Shown piece by piece: positions 25,103 through 33,910 of a stretch of 52,688 nt of DNA. The stretch lies in NCBI GenBank assembly GCA_910576975.1, contig CAJTJY010000025.1:1-52688 (forward strand). The letters are read 5' to 3'. This stretch comes from an uncultured Lachnospiraceae bacterium (lineage in GTDB: Bacteria > Bacillota > Clostridia > Lachnospirales > Lachnospiraceae). The first letter of the stretch is position 1; each line of letters starts with the position of its first letter. Made by a program: the position numbers and the translations under genes. Below the pieces are notes generated by a model. The model was not told the origin of the DNA. It was given only the letters and a program-made list of their open reading frames with translations, and ran no database searches.

Positions 25103-25318
25103 GGGCCGTCGCACTAAGATGGGGCTGTCGCACGAAAGTATTTACCTGTTTAAAAGGTCTTGCCGCTCATGCGGCAAAGACAGAATGCACAAAAGTCATC
25201 TTGGAAAGCTAGCTTTCCAGAGTGATTTTTGTGCATTTTATTTGCATTGCTTTGCAATGAAAACCTTTTGAACAGGTAAATACTTTCGTGCGACAGCCCC
25301 ATCTTAGTGCGACGGCCC
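25103..25318. mobile_element. Nested family B palindromic element with 48-bp arms
   Basis: Perfect 48-bp inverted repeats (25103-25150 and 25271-25318). The outer 18 bp read GGGCCGTCGCACTAAGAT and the inner part is a family B element of exactly 180 bp (25121-25300, GGGGCTGTCGCACGAAAG...). The interior has TTGCCGC-TCAT-GCGGCAA (25160-25177), a central hairpin on GGAAAGCTAGCTTTCC (25185-25236) and CATTGC-TTT-GCAATG (25245-25259), in opposite orientation to the copy at 22086. It lies between the convergent PBP and cvpA stops, where such a hairpin could end both transcripts. Confidence 0.85.
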
Positions 25319-25364
25319 TATTTTCCCCTATGGAGCACACCCAAATCAAAAGTTCTTGATAATT

Positions 25365-26054
25365 TTATATTCCTATGATTACTTTTTCAATCAAATTATT
25401 ATCGTATAGAAACTTCAAAAAAACATTTCCCTGTATTGATTCCATCATTTCCCTGCCCCATGGAGTCCCCTGGCACAGGACTATCACTAAGAACAGAAGC
25501 CATACCACGATCATGCCCTCCAAGAGACCGATCGCAAGCCCGCCTAGATGATTAATACTGTTTAGTATCGGAAGCTTTGCTATCAGATCAAGGACATGCA
25601 CCGCTATCGCCATGGCAATTAAAATAATCGTAAAAGAAATAGTCCATGCCGCCCGCTGTAAAATCTGTTCTGCTACAAATTCCCCCGCTTTTTCATAGAC
25701 CCCGGCATCCTCTAGCAATCCTTTGGCACCTTGTCCGACAAGAGACTGAAGCTCCTTTGGCACTTCCATTCCAAAAACAGTGAATTCCTCTACTTTCTTG
25801 TCTTGCGCTGCTTCCTGCCGTCCCTGTTCTTTGATATTTTCCTTCATATAATCTGTGCATTTTTCCCTTACCGTATCATAAAGGGGCGTCTGATTACGCA
25901 AAAACGCCTCCGTATAAGGAGAGAGCGCTGTAGCCAGTCCAATCGTCAAAAAAACTGCCGCTAATGAAAACAGTACCCGCACCATGCCTCTCAGATACCC
26001 ATGAAGCCCAAAGCCAGCCACAATTACCAACACTGCAACTAATAACATATCCAT
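25365..26054 (-). CDS. CvpA-family membrane protein
   Basis: The start is MDMLLVAVLV, 9 nt after AGGAG and overlapping the end of the upstream DUF5711 gene; the longer frame lies within that gene. The protein of about 229 aa has four membrane helices. The first pair has the family motif GFGLHGYLRGMVRVLFS, and the C-terminal pair contains HLGGLAIGLLEGMIVVWLL. A large loop lies between helices 2 and 3. CvpA proteins are linked to colicin V production and envelope stress; the mechanism is unknown. Confidence 0.88.
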   Translation of the reverse strand: MDMLLVAVLVIVAGFGLHGYLRGMVRVLFSLAAVFLTIGLATALSPYTEAFLRNQTPLYDTVREKCTDYMKENIKEQGRQEAAQDKKVEEFTVFGMEVPKELQSLVGQGAKGLLEDAGVYEKAGEFVAEQILQRAAWTISFTIILIAMAIAVHVLDLIAKLPILNSINHLGGLAIGLLEGMIVVWLLFLVIVLCQGTPWGREMMESIQGNVFLKFLYDNNLIEKVIIGI

Positions 26055-26065
26055 CCTGTTCACTC

Positions 26066-27253
26066 CTATTTCAGCCTGATCTTTTGCGTCTCTCCCTCTG
26101 CCCAAAAAGTATAATCCCGAATACTTCCTGCAGATGTCACTTTCCAAATGTTCTTTTTAAAATTGCCATGAAATTTTTCCACTCCCCGCAAAGTAAAAAT
26201 AGCGCATTCCAAATCTGTGCGCACACAAATTTCATCACGATCCAAGAATTGAATCTCTTGATATTCCATATTGAAATCTTTGACTAGTATTTCCGTCCCT
26301 TTTAAATCAAAAACTTGCATCCTGTAAGAGTTCTTGGTGTTTTCATTTGCAAAAACAAATCCCACGTAAGCCTCGTTATAAAAAATACTGCGTATTTCCG
26401 ACTTTGACACAATCTCTGCTTTCACTTTGGGCTTTTGCTCTCCCTCAAAAATCACCGCTTTTCCATTCCCAAACGCTACCAGAACGTCATTGCTGAGAAA
26501 TTCCACCTTGGGAACCACCAAATCTTCATAGGAATATTGTCCCACGATGTTGTCAATTTCTTTTTGTCCTGCTGCACCAAAATGATAGAAATTCAATGTC
26601 GTCTTTACGGTTCCCTGATTGACATCCAGCAGCGATACCGCCAATTTCCTGCCATCGTTGGAAATGCTGATATCCAGAGGATATCCTGTATTTTCCGTAT
26701 GCAGCTCCCCTTCTGCAAGAAATTTCCCCTGCCTGTCATACAAATGAATATAACCCGTGCCATTCTGCTCCATTAAAATAGCCACGGTCCCCTGATTGGC
26801 TACTCTTACACGCTGAATGGGCATAACCGTCTTGATCTCTCCACAGGGTCCCTTTTGATCCATAATATAAACATGTTCACCCTTACGGTCCGCAATCACG
26901 GCATATCCCTCGCAAGTGTCCACCATAGGCGACTGCATTTCATAAGTCTGATTCCAGATCAAATGGTTCTCTCCATTGATGCAAGAAGCTCCGTCCTTGC
27001 TGTATTTAATGACGTTATCCTCAAAAGAGGTAAATAACGTTCCCTCAGAATCCTTGCGCCGGACCTTATGGAGGATCTCATAATCTGTATAACTTTTATT
27101 TTGTATGTAGAGATAGACTCCTGTCATCGTCCCCAAAGCCACAACAGCCACAAGCGCCGTAAGAAGCAGAATTCTCCTGCGATGTCTGTGGATCTTTTGA
27201 TTCATTTCCTTTACATCTGAAGCTGTCACCACCCGATATGCCCTTTGTTCCAA
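26066..27253 (-). CDS. DUF5711-family membrane-anchored beta-propeller-like protein
   Basis: Translation probably starts at TTG (GGAGG 7 nt upstream). The 395-aa protein has a basic cytoplasmic N-terminus, one membrane helix (about 29-50), and an extracellular region of repeated beta blades (for example EGYAVIADRKGEHVYIMDQK, NQGTVAILMEQNGTGYIHLY). This is the pattern I associate with DUF5711 proteins of clostridia. The function is unknown. It sits between the LysM/MPN-like gene downstream-oriented to its right and cvpA, with which it overlaps, suggesting an envelope-related operon. Confidence 0.8.
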   Translation of the reverse strand: MEQRAYRVVTASDVKEMNQKIHRHRRRILLLTALVAVVALGTMTGVYLYIQNKSYTDYEILHKVRRKDSEGTLFTSFEDNVIKYSKDGASCINGENHLIWNQTYEMQSPMVDTCEGYAVIADRKGEHVYIMDQKGPCGEIKTVMPIQRVRVANQGTVAILMEQNGTGYIHLYDRQGKFLAEGELHTENTGYPLDISISNDGRKLAVSLLDVNQGTVKTTLNFYHFGAAGQKEIDNIVGQYSYEDLVVPKVEFLSNDVLVAFGNGKAVIFEGEQKPKVKAEIVSKSEIRSIFYNEAYVGFVFANENTKNSYRMQVFDLKGTEILVKDFNMEYQEIQFLDRDEICVRTDLECAIFTLRGVEKFHGNFKKNIWKVTSAGSIRDYTFWAEGETQKIRLK

Positions 27254-27303
27254 ATCTGCACCTCCAAAATAATCTCACGCCGAATAGAAACGGCAATCAC
27301 AAA

Positions 27304-27336
27304 ATGCCGGATATATAGTATATCATACTCCGGCAT
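27304..27336 (-). terminator. Hairpin after the LysM gene
   Basis: ATGCCGGA (27304-27311) pairs with TCCGGCAT (27329-27336) around an AT-rich partly palindromic loop; TTT follows on the minus strand. Confidence 0.5.
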
Positions 27337-27351
27337 CCTGTGCATTATATT

Positions 27352-28974
27352 TTATGGAAGCAGCAGCTTTTGCCCTGCATAAATCTTATCACCGTCTTCA
27401 ATTCCATTGGCTTTCTTTATCGCTTCTGCCATATCTTTACTTTTATATATCCTAAGGCAGATTGTATTTAACGTATCGCCAGGCTTGACCGTGTAATACC
27501 GAGGCTCGCCGCTTTGCGCCGCAGTCTCCTGCGCCTCGTTTTGATCCGCCTGATCGTCTTTTACTTCCTCTGCTGATCTATCTTGCGATTCATTTTCAGG
27601 TTTGTCCTCTGAGGGATCTTCCTGGTCGTCTTCTTGGGGCTCCTTGGGCTTGTCTTCCTGCTCTTCTGCTTGCTGCGGCTGGTCTTTGGAATCTTCCTGA
27701 TCTTTGCTTTCTTCTTTATCGTTTCCTTCTTCTTTGAGATTTTCTTGTTCTTTTACTGGCTTTTCCTGCGGGGCCGCCTGATTCGGTTCAACTTCTTTGT
27801 TATCTTCTAGCGGAGCCACTTGGGATTCTATTGTCTCCACAACTAGTCCATCCTCCTTAGAAGCATTTATTTGTCCCGCTCCCCCATTGCCAGGATTGAG
27901 GAGCCGCAAAACTTCTTCCACCTCCTGCATTTTCCGGTAATTATTGATCGTTGTAATTCCGATTACGCAAATTACTACCAAAAAGAAAGAGGATGCTGTA
28001 TAAAGCAACTTCCTGTTCTGCCGTTCCCTGCTCTTGCCTTGGCGTTCCAACACCATTCTGCGGTAAGCTTCCAATGCCTCCTCTGCCTGGCTTTTGGGTT
28101 CTTGGCGGTTGTTCTTTGAAAATATTTTCTGGTCAGCAGGCTTTTGGCGGGCGGATCCTTCGCGAATTTTGCGCTCTGTTCGCTTTTCCTGTCTGCGCAT
28201 CTGGTCCAGCATCGCCCTGGCGTCCCGCTCGCTGCTCCTGACTGTCTGCTGACTCTGCTCTTGCGCCCTTGCAAGCTGGCGAGCCTCGTTTTTTTGTTGC
28301 GAAGCCACTTCCTTTAAATCCTCTGATTCTGGTTGCGAACTCTTTTCCGCTCTCTCTTCCCTTCTTTTTTGTTCCTGAACTTTCAGCTCTTCTTCCCGTT
28401 TGCAAATCATATATTCCTGCATGGGAAGATTCTTTTCATAATATATGTAATAGCCTTCCCGTTTCTGAAGATATCCTTGTTCATATACAAAGAAACGCTC
28501 TTCCTCTTCCAGGATATCCATCAGCATCAAAACTTTGTCCCTTCCAGAAAAATATTTCCGGTGCGCCCCCTCCACTGCTGAAGATAAATCCAGAGTTTGG
28601 CCTGCCTTGCCCAAAAACCATCCCACAACCTCCAGTTCAGGGAAATACTGCTTTTCCTCTTTATAGATATAATCCCAGAAACTGTCATCCAGACAAATGG
28701 CGTCCCACTGGAATACTGCTGCGCCGCACTCCACAAGGCCGCTGATAAACGTATACCGTATATCCTTTTCCACCTGGCTTTTTCCCAAAAATACTGCTGC
28801 GCAGGCTTCCTTTTCCTTTGCCATATTCCGCAAATAAGTATATACATAATCTTCGAGGTAAATCTTGTGCCTTCCTCTTGGGCTGCCCTCCTGCCGGATA
28901 TTTTTAGGCAGGCAGATCGTATCTTTGTTGTGATTGTCTTTTGCCGGATCATCTTTGCAAATTATTTCTATCAT
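27352..28974 (-). CDS. Membrane protein with degenerate MPN/JAB-like domain and C-terminal LysM
   Basis: The 540-aa protein has a cytoplasmic N-terminal domain (about 38-190), a charged coiled-coil (about 190-320), one membrane helix (about 323-344), a long Glu/Asp/Gln-rich stalk and a LysM domain (about 493-540, YYTVKPGDTLNTICLRIYKS). The N-terminal domain follows the MPN/JAB pattern: GWF at 118-120 and LSS at 130-132 fall where JAMM proteases have GWxHSHPG...LSxxD, but the metal-binding His residues and Asp are replaced (LGK; no Asp), so it should be inactive. LysM would bind peptidoglycan outside. GAGG precedes the ATG. The MPN relation is inferred from motif spacing only. Confidence 0.75.
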   Translation of the reverse strand: MIEIICKDDPAKDNHNKDTICLPKNIRQEGSPRGRHKIYLEDYVYTYLRNMAKEKEACAAVFLGKSQVEKDIRYTFISGLVECGAAVFQWDAICLDDSFWDYIYKEEKQYFPELEVVGWFLGKAGQTLDLSSAVEGAHRKYFSGRDKVLMLMDILEEEERFFVYEQGYLQKREGYYIYYEKNLPMQEYMICKREEELKVQEQKRREERAEKSSQPESEDLKEVASQQKNEARQLARAQEQSQQTVRSSERDARAMLDQMRRQEKRTERKIREGSARQKPADQKIFSKNNRQEPKSQAEEALEAYRRMVLERQGKSRERQNRKLLYTASSFFLVVICVIGITTINNYRKMQEVEEVLRLLNPGNGGAGQINASKEDGLVVETIESQVAPLEDNKEVEPNQAAPQEKPVKEQENLKEEGNDKEESKDQEDSKDQPQQAEEQEDKPKEPQEDDQEDPSEDKPENESQDRSAEEVKDDQADQNEAQETAAQSGEPRYYTVKPGDTLNTICLRIYKSKDMAEAIKKANGIEDGDKIYAGQKLLLP

Positions 28975-29091
28975 GTTGTCACCTCTCTGCCCTCATGGTA
29001 GCATACATAATCTGCATTTTTTGGAATTCTTTGTCATACTTCCCAAAAACTTCTCGACAGCCTGCGGCAAAATTTTGTTCAATTCTGCAAA

Positions 29092-29688
29092 TTACAACTC
29101 TGTCCTGCCCTCCAAGGCACGGAGCAGCGTCATCTCATCTATATACTCCAAATCCCCGCCGACTGGCACGCCGCTGGCAATCCTTGTGACCTTAATTCCG
29201 GCGGGTTTGATCAGTTTGCTGATATACATGGCGGTAGTCTCTCCCTCCAGGCTGGAGTTGGTGGCGATAATCACTTCGCCGACCTCTTCTTGCAACCGCT
29301 GCATTAATTCTTTCAAGCGTATATCATTCGGTCCGATTCCCAGCATCGGCGAAATCGCCCCATGGAGCACATGGTATACTCCCTCGTACTTATTGGTCTT
29401 TTCATATGCCGCTAAATCCCGGGTGTCTTCGACCACCATAATCGTTTTATGATCACGGTCGCTATTCCTGCAAATCGGACAGTATTCCTCATCCGTAAGA
29501 GTATAGCAGGTTTTGCAGTACTTTACTTTTTGTCTTGCGTTCAAAATAGCAGAGGACAGCTTCTCCACATGTTCCAGAGGCATGTTTAAAATATGAAAAG
29601 CAAGCCGCTGCGCCGACTTGCTTCCAATACCTGGCAGAGAAGACAGCTCTTCTATCAAATTGCTTATCTGTCTGCTGTAGTAATCCAT
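29092..29688 (-). CDS. recR: Recombination protein RecR
   Basis: The 198-aa protein has the N-terminal helix-hairpin-helix (LSSLPGIGSKSAQRLA), the C4 zinc site (CKTC...CPIC) and a Toprim domain with VVEDTRDLAAYE and the C-terminal ASGVPVGGDLEYIDE. It is full length. RecR loads RecA at gaps with RecO and RecF. GGGAGG precedes the ATG. It is the last gene of pfk-dnaX-ybaB-recR, 11 bp after ybaB. Confidence 0.97.
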   Translation of the reverse strand: MDYYSRQISNLIEELSSLPGIGSKSAQRLAFHILNMPLEHVEKLSSAILNARQKVKYCKTCYTLTDEEYCPICRNSDRDHKTIMVVEDTRDLAAYEKTNKYEGVYHVLHGAISPMLGIGPNDIRLKELMQRLQEEVGEVIIATNSSLEGETTAMYISKLIKPAGIKVTRIASGVPVGGDLEYIDEMTLLRALEGRTEL

Positions 29689-29699
29689 ATGTTCCTCCC

Positions 29700-30044
29700 T
29701 TAGAACGGAAATCCTCCTCCCAGCCCTCCGGTAATCTTAGCCATAGACTGCTGGGACGCCTCTTCGATCTTGCGAAGCGCCTCGTTGGTGGCAGCCATGA
29801 TCAGATCCTCAAGCATCTCAATATCGTCCGGATCCACCACTTCTTCCGCCAGTTTCACTTTTGTTACTTCTTTCTTGCCAGAAATGGTAACTTCCACCGC
29901 TCCGCCTCCTGCAGACGCCGTGACTTCTTTATCTTCCAGCTCCTTAGTGGCTTCCTCCATCTGTTTCTGCATTTTCTGTGCCTGCTTCATCAGATTATTC
30001 ATATTTCCGGGCATACCTCCCGGGAATCCTCCACGCTTTGCCAT
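29700..30044 (-). CDS. YbaB/EbfC nucleoid-associated protein
   Basis: The 114-aa protein has a Gly/Met-rich N-terminus, the helix MKQAQKMQKQMEEATKELED and the strand block VTASAGGGAVEVTISG, all typical of YbaB. It binds DNA as a dimer. The start lies against the end of dnaX (the dnaX stop overlaps the spacer after GGAGG), and recR follows, the usual dnaX-ybaB-recR order. Confidence 0.96.
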   Translation of the reverse strand: MAKRGGFPGGMPGNMNNLMKQAQKMQKQMEEATKELEDKEVTASAGGGAVEVTISGKKEVTKVKLAEEVVDPDDIEMLEDLIMAATNEALRKIEEASQQSMAKITGGLGGGFPF

Positions 30045-31679
30045 TTACATATCCTCCTGCTCTTCAATCGTGATTTCCATATTGATAATTTTTTCAAAAT
30101 CCACATAATTCTCTTTCAAAGGGCTGCCAGTTTCATTTAATGCTATCCTGAAAGGGATTTCTTTCCCTATTTTCTTTGCCATCGCAGCTTTGAGCTCTTC
30201 TTGGTGTTCCTCAGTATTCACAAAGGCTTCCGCCACTTCATCCTCCAGTAGCAGCAGAAGCTTCCCGCTTTCTGACATGGTAGGGCGGGCTTTCTTGAGA
30301 TAATTTCTCAGCCCAGGCGACAACTCTCCTACGATAGAATGCCACTGCTTCACCGCTTGCCTTATATCTTCCGAAACTGCCTGCGGCAGCGACAATGCCT
30401 CATCCTTTGCTTGGGCTTGCATGTTTTGCCCGGCAAATCTTCTTGCCTCATGCTCTAGCCTGCCTTGCCCAAGATTCTCACTTCCTGCTCCTAGCGCGCC
30501 CTCTGCTGGATGAGTCGCAAAATTTCCAGCCTCCAGCTTCTGTTCTAACTGCCCAATGCGCAGCGCCAGTGAATCATAATCCTGCTCCATTTCCGGCTTG
30601 CATAATTTAATCAGCGCAATCTCAATCAGTATCCGCTTCTGTGCCGCAAAGCGGATCTGGCTGGACAATTGAGAAAATATCCGAATATAGCGCATTAGCC
30701 GCACCTCATCTACCATCTTTGCCTCTTCTTTCAAAAGCACGAGATTATCGCTGGAAATGTCAAGCACGTCTTCCATGTGATCCGAGCTTTGCAGCAACAG
30801 CAAATTTCTCAGATACCATGTAAAATCGGTCACAAACTGCCCAGGCTCTCTCCCCTGAATGATCAATTCTTCCAGTTGCGCAATCACTCCTGAAATATCA
30901 TTTTTGATAATTTTGCGCAGCATCCTGGAAAAAACTTCTGTATCCACTGCCCCAAGCACCTGAAGCACATGATCATAAGTTAAAGCCTGCCCCAGATAAA
31001 AGGCAATGCACTGATCTAGCAGGCTTAAAGCATCGCGCATCGATCCGTCCGCCGCTTTGGCAATATAACGGATCGCCTTGGGTTCCACTTCTACCTGTTC
31101 CTGAACCATCAGCTCTGACAGGCGGTTAGAAATCGTCTCAATCATGATACGCCTGAAATCATACCGCTGGCATCTTGAGAGTATGGTGACCGGAATCTTA
31201 TTGGCTTCGGTGGTCGCCAAAATAAATATTACATAAGAAGGAGGCTCCTCCAAGGTTTTTAGCAGCGCATTAAAGGCTCCTATGGAAAGCATATGAACTT
31301 CGTCAATGATATAGACTTTGTATTTTCCCTCAGTCGGCGAATATGCCACCTCCTCACGGATCTCGCGGATATTATCCACGCCGTTGTTGGAAGCGGCATC
31401 TATTTCTATCACATTCATGGAACTGCCTGCTGCAATAGACTTGCAGCAGGAGCAGGTTCCACAGGGACTTCCATCCACGGGATGTTCACAGTTGACTGCC
31501 CTTGCAAAAATTTTAGCAATGGTAGTCTTACCAGTTCCCCTGGTCCCGCAGAATAAATAGGCATGTCCCACCCGGTCTGCTTTGATTTGATTTTTTAATG
31601 TTGTCACAATATGTTCTTGTCCCCTGACATCCTCAAACTCCCGAGGCCGGAACTTGCGGTATAACGCAGTATATGACAT
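30045..31679 (-). CDS. dnaX: DNA polymerase III subunit gamma/tau
   Basis: The 544-aa protein has Walker A GTRGTGKTT, the zinc site CEHPVDGSPCGTCSCC, Walker B/DExx IIDEVHMLS and the sensor LATTEANKIPVTILSRCQR. The C-terminal third is the tau-specific domain contacting the polymerase. It loads the beta clamp. It starts 2 bp after the phosphofructokinase stop, with GGAG in the gap region. I see no obvious frameshift signal for a separate gamma form. Confidence 0.97.
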   Translation of the reverse strand: MSYTALYRKFRPREFEDVRGQEHIVTTLKNQIKADRVGHAYLFCGTRGTGKTTIAKIFARAVNCEHPVDGSPCGTCSCCKSIAAGSSMNVIEIDAASNNGVDNIREIREEVAYSPTEGKYKVYIIDEVHMLSIGAFNALLKTLEEPPSYVIFILATTEANKIPVTILSRCQRYDFRRIMIETISNRLSELMVQEQVEVEPKAIRYIAKAADGSMRDALSLLDQCIAFYLGQALTYDHVLQVLGAVDTEVFSRMLRKIIKNDISGVIAQLEELIIQGREPGQFVTDFTWYLRNLLLLQSSDHMEDVLDISSDNLVLLKEEAKMVDEVRLMRYIRIFSQLSSQIRFAAQKRILIEIALIKLCKPEMEQDYDSLALRIGQLEQKLEAGNFATHPAEGALGAGSENLGQGRLEHEARRFAGQNMQAQAKDEALSLPQAVSEDIRQAVKQWHSIVGELSPGLRNYLKKARPTMSESGKLLLLLEDEVAEAFVNTEEHQEELKAAMAKKIGKEIPFRIALNETGSPLKENYVDFEKIINMEITIEEQEDM

Positions 31680-31681
31680 TT

Positions 31682-32755
31682 TTAATCTCCGAAACTAATT
31701 CCCATCAGCTTTGCTTCCTTAATAATTTTAGAATCCGGTTGCACGGTCTTTAATTTTCCTGCCACATCTTCCAAAGGCACTTTCTTGGTATTTCCATTAA
31801 TCATGGCGACCATATAGCCATAATCTTCTTTCAATATCAGCTCTGCAGCAGCAGCGCCCAGCCTGGTGCAAAGCACTCTGTCATAAGGGCAGGGACTGCC
31901 GCCCCTTTGCGTATGACCGGGAACGGTGACGCGCACTTCGCATCCTGATTTTTTCTGAATCCGTTCCGCCACCTCATAAGATACGGAAGGATATGGGTAA
32001 TTCTTTTTCTTTTCTTTTAATTCTTTCTTAGATAGCGCCGCATCCTCTTTGGAAATTGCGCCTTCTGCAACAGCGAGGATCGTAAATCCTTTTCCTGCCT
32101 TGCTTCTGGCTGAGAGCGCGTCTAACACCTTGTCAATATCATAAGGAATCTCCGGCAGCAGGATAATGTCCGCGCCTCCCGCAATTCCTGCATACAAGGT
32201 CAGCCATCCTACCTTATGCCCCATGACTTCCACAATAAATACACGGTTATGGGACGCCGCAGTGGTATGGATACAGTCAATTGCTTCCGTGGCAATGTTG
32301 ATCGCGCTCTGGAAGCCAAATGTGACGTCTGTGCCATAAATATCATTATCGATTGTCTTGGGCAAATGAATCACGTTGAGGCCCTCTTCGCGCAAAAGGT
32401 TTGCCGTCTTCTGTGTTCCGTTGCCACCCAAAATAACCAGGCAATCCAAGCGCAGCTTATAATATGTCTGCTTCATCGCTTCTACTTTGTCCAATCCATT
32501 CTCATCTGGCACCCGCATCAGCTTAAACGGTTGCCTTGAAGTTCCAAGGATGGTTCCGCCCTTGGTAAGAATCCCGGAAAAGTCTTCTGAGGTCAGTAAA
32601 CGGTAATTCCCATAGATCAAGCCCTTATAGCCCTCATAGAAACCGTAAACCTCGAGATCTTCCACATTCTTGCTCAGACCCTTTACGACGCCACGCATTG
32701 CAGCGTTCAGCGCTTGGCAGTCACCACCGCTTGTCAACATTCCAATTCTTTTCAT
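31682..32755 (-). CDS. 6-phosphofructokinase with atypical GGNGT and PKTIDND motifs
   Basis: The 357-aa enzyme has the PFK fold: LTSGGDCQALNAAMRG, VILGGNGTQKTA (110-114 GGNGT), LPKTIDNDI (132-139), VEVMGHKVGWL and VPGHTQRGGSP. Catalytic Asp136 and Asp138 are present. The ATP-loop Asp of GGDGS is Asn112 here, and Lys133 sits where ATP enzymes have Gly. PPi-dependent enzymes have Asp plus Lys at the two diagnostic sites; this one has Gly113 with Lys133, a combination known in some ATP enzymes. ATP use is likely but not certain. It opens the dnaX-ybaB-recR operon. Confidence 0.9.
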   Translation of the reverse strand: MKRIGMLTSGGDCQALNAAMRGVVKGLSKNVEDLEVYGFYEGYKGLIYGNYRLLTSEDFSGILTKGGTILGTSRQPFKLMRVPDENGLDKVEAMKQTYYKLRLDCLVILGGNGTQKTANLLREEGLNVIHLPKTIDNDIYGTDVTFGFQSAINIATEAIDCIHTTAASHNRVFIVEVMGHKVGWLTLYAGIAGGADIILLPEIPYDIDKVLDALSARSKAGKGFTILAVAEGAISKEDAALSKKELKEKKKNYPYPSVSYEVAERIQKKSGCEVRVTVPGHTQRGGSPCPYDRVLCTRLGAAAAELILKEDYGYMVAMINGNTKKVPLEDVAGKLKTVQPDSKIIKEAKLMGISFGD

Positions 32756-32838
32756 GACTTCACATCCTTTATTTTTTATTTTTTGTTGATTATGAAATAA
32801 TTATATCCCAATTTTTTACTCTTCACAAGATTTTTCAT

Positions 32839-32866
32839 TTGCATTTTTCAAAATATTTGTTATACT
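32839..32866 (+). promoter_or_regulatory. Promoter of tRNA-Ser
   Basis: TTGCAT, 16 bp, TATACT, about 22 bp before the tRNA. Confidence 0.65.
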
Positions 32867-32888
32867 CTATAGGTAAGGAATTATTTTT

Positions 32889-32977
32889 GGAGGAGTACCC
32901 AAGTGGCTGAAGGGTCTGGCTTCGAACACCAGTAGGTCGGTAATCCCGGCGCGGGGGTTCAAATCCCCCCTCCTCCG
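32889..32977 (+). tRNA. tRNA-Ser (CGA)
   Basis: The acceptor pairs GGAGGAG with CTCCTCC. The anticodon loop TTCGAAC gives CGA, there is a long class II variable arm (between about 32930 and 32951) and the T-loop is TTCAAAT. Discriminator G; CCA not encoded. The anticodon stem has one C-A mismatch at its loop end. Confidence 0.88.
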
Positions 32978-33086
32978 TTTCCAAAATTCATGCTTTGCGG
33001 CTATAAGGCGTAGCCTGTATATACCAGGACATACATCTTGACATTTCTGCATCTGCCTTATGCCATTTCTAATTTACATAAGGATC

Positions 33087-33143
33087 AGGGTGTCAAAAGG
33101 ATTGAATTGGCCTGCAAGGGAATTTCAAGCCTTTCGGCACCCT
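33087..33143. repeat. 57-bp imperfect palindrome (possible terminator or REP-like hairpin)
   Basis: AGGGTGTCAAAAGGATTGAA pairs with TTTCAAGCCTTTCGGCACCCT-type sequence around GGCCTGCAAGG, with a few mismatches. It lies 110 bp after tRNA-Ser and before a lipoprotein gene. The central GCCTGCAAGGGAA also occurs at about 13309. Confidence 0.5.
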
Positions 33144-33201
33144 AGTCATATAAGTTTATTACACACATTTTCCCAATATTTCATTTAGAAAGGTTTTCAG
33201 C

Positions 33202-33852
33202 ATGAAAAAATTTTCCCCGCTTTTCTTATACGCCTGCCTCTGCTTCTTGCCGCTGGCTGGCTGTAACCAACCATCGAAAAATGCCGCCGATTCGATCCAG
33301 GCAATTTATGATTTATATATTTTAGGAGATACCCGAGGCATATCTTCCCTTGGCATGCGAGACGAAGACATTTCCAAGGCGCAGAAAGTCTATGACGACT
33401 CCCTGAAAGAAACGATCCGTAATAATTTCGCCAGCAGTGGCCAGGAAATTGACGAAGATACCCTGCACAGGCTCTGCGACGCCCGAAAAAAGGCGCTCGC
33501 TAAAATGAGCGCTTCGGCAAAAGTAACGGAAACGGACGACGGGAAAGCTACCGTCTTGGTACAGACTACCTATTTTGATGAATCAGCGTTGGATGCAGAT
33601 GCTTTTTACAACGCAAGAGAGGATTCCTTGCAGAACACATTTTCTAATTTAGAAGAACAAAAGGCATTCCTCATGAACGCTTACACTGAGAATCTCATCG
33701 ATGCTTATCAGAAAGTCGCGCCCTCCGAAGACACGATAAGCATTACCGTGGAATGCGTGATTCAAAATAACACATGGGTGCCCGCAAACATGTCCTCTTT
33801 CGGCTCCGATCTGGCTCTCGCCCTCACTGGGCAACAAGCTTCCGATCTCTGA
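33202..33852 (+). CDS. Lipoprotein, DUF5105-like
   Basis: The 216-aa protein has a lipoprotein signal (KKFSPLFLYACLCFLPLAGC, Cys21). The mature part is helical and acidic, with alternating helices and a beta end (ISITVECVIQNNTWVP). It resembles small clostridial lipoproteins of the DUF5105 type, but I recognise no catalytic motif. AGAAAGG precedes the ATG. The next gene, DUF6128, starts 58 bp later on the same strand. The function is unknown; it is anchored on the outer face of the membrane. Confidence 0.8.
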   Translation: MKKFSPLFLYACLCFLPLAGCNQPSKNAADSIQAIYDLYILGDTRGISSLGMRDEDISKAQKVYDDSLKETIRNNFASSGQEIDEDTLHRLCDARKKALAKMSASAKVTETDDGKATVLVQTTYFDESALDADAFYNAREDSLQNTFSNLEEQKAFLMNAYTENLIDAYQKVAPSEDTISITVECVIQNNTWVPANMSSFGSDLALALTGQQASDL

Positions 33853-33910
33853 GAGTCATATTCCCCCCGTTAGCAGCATAAGATGTAAAAATCTTTATGG
33901 GAGTTGCACC

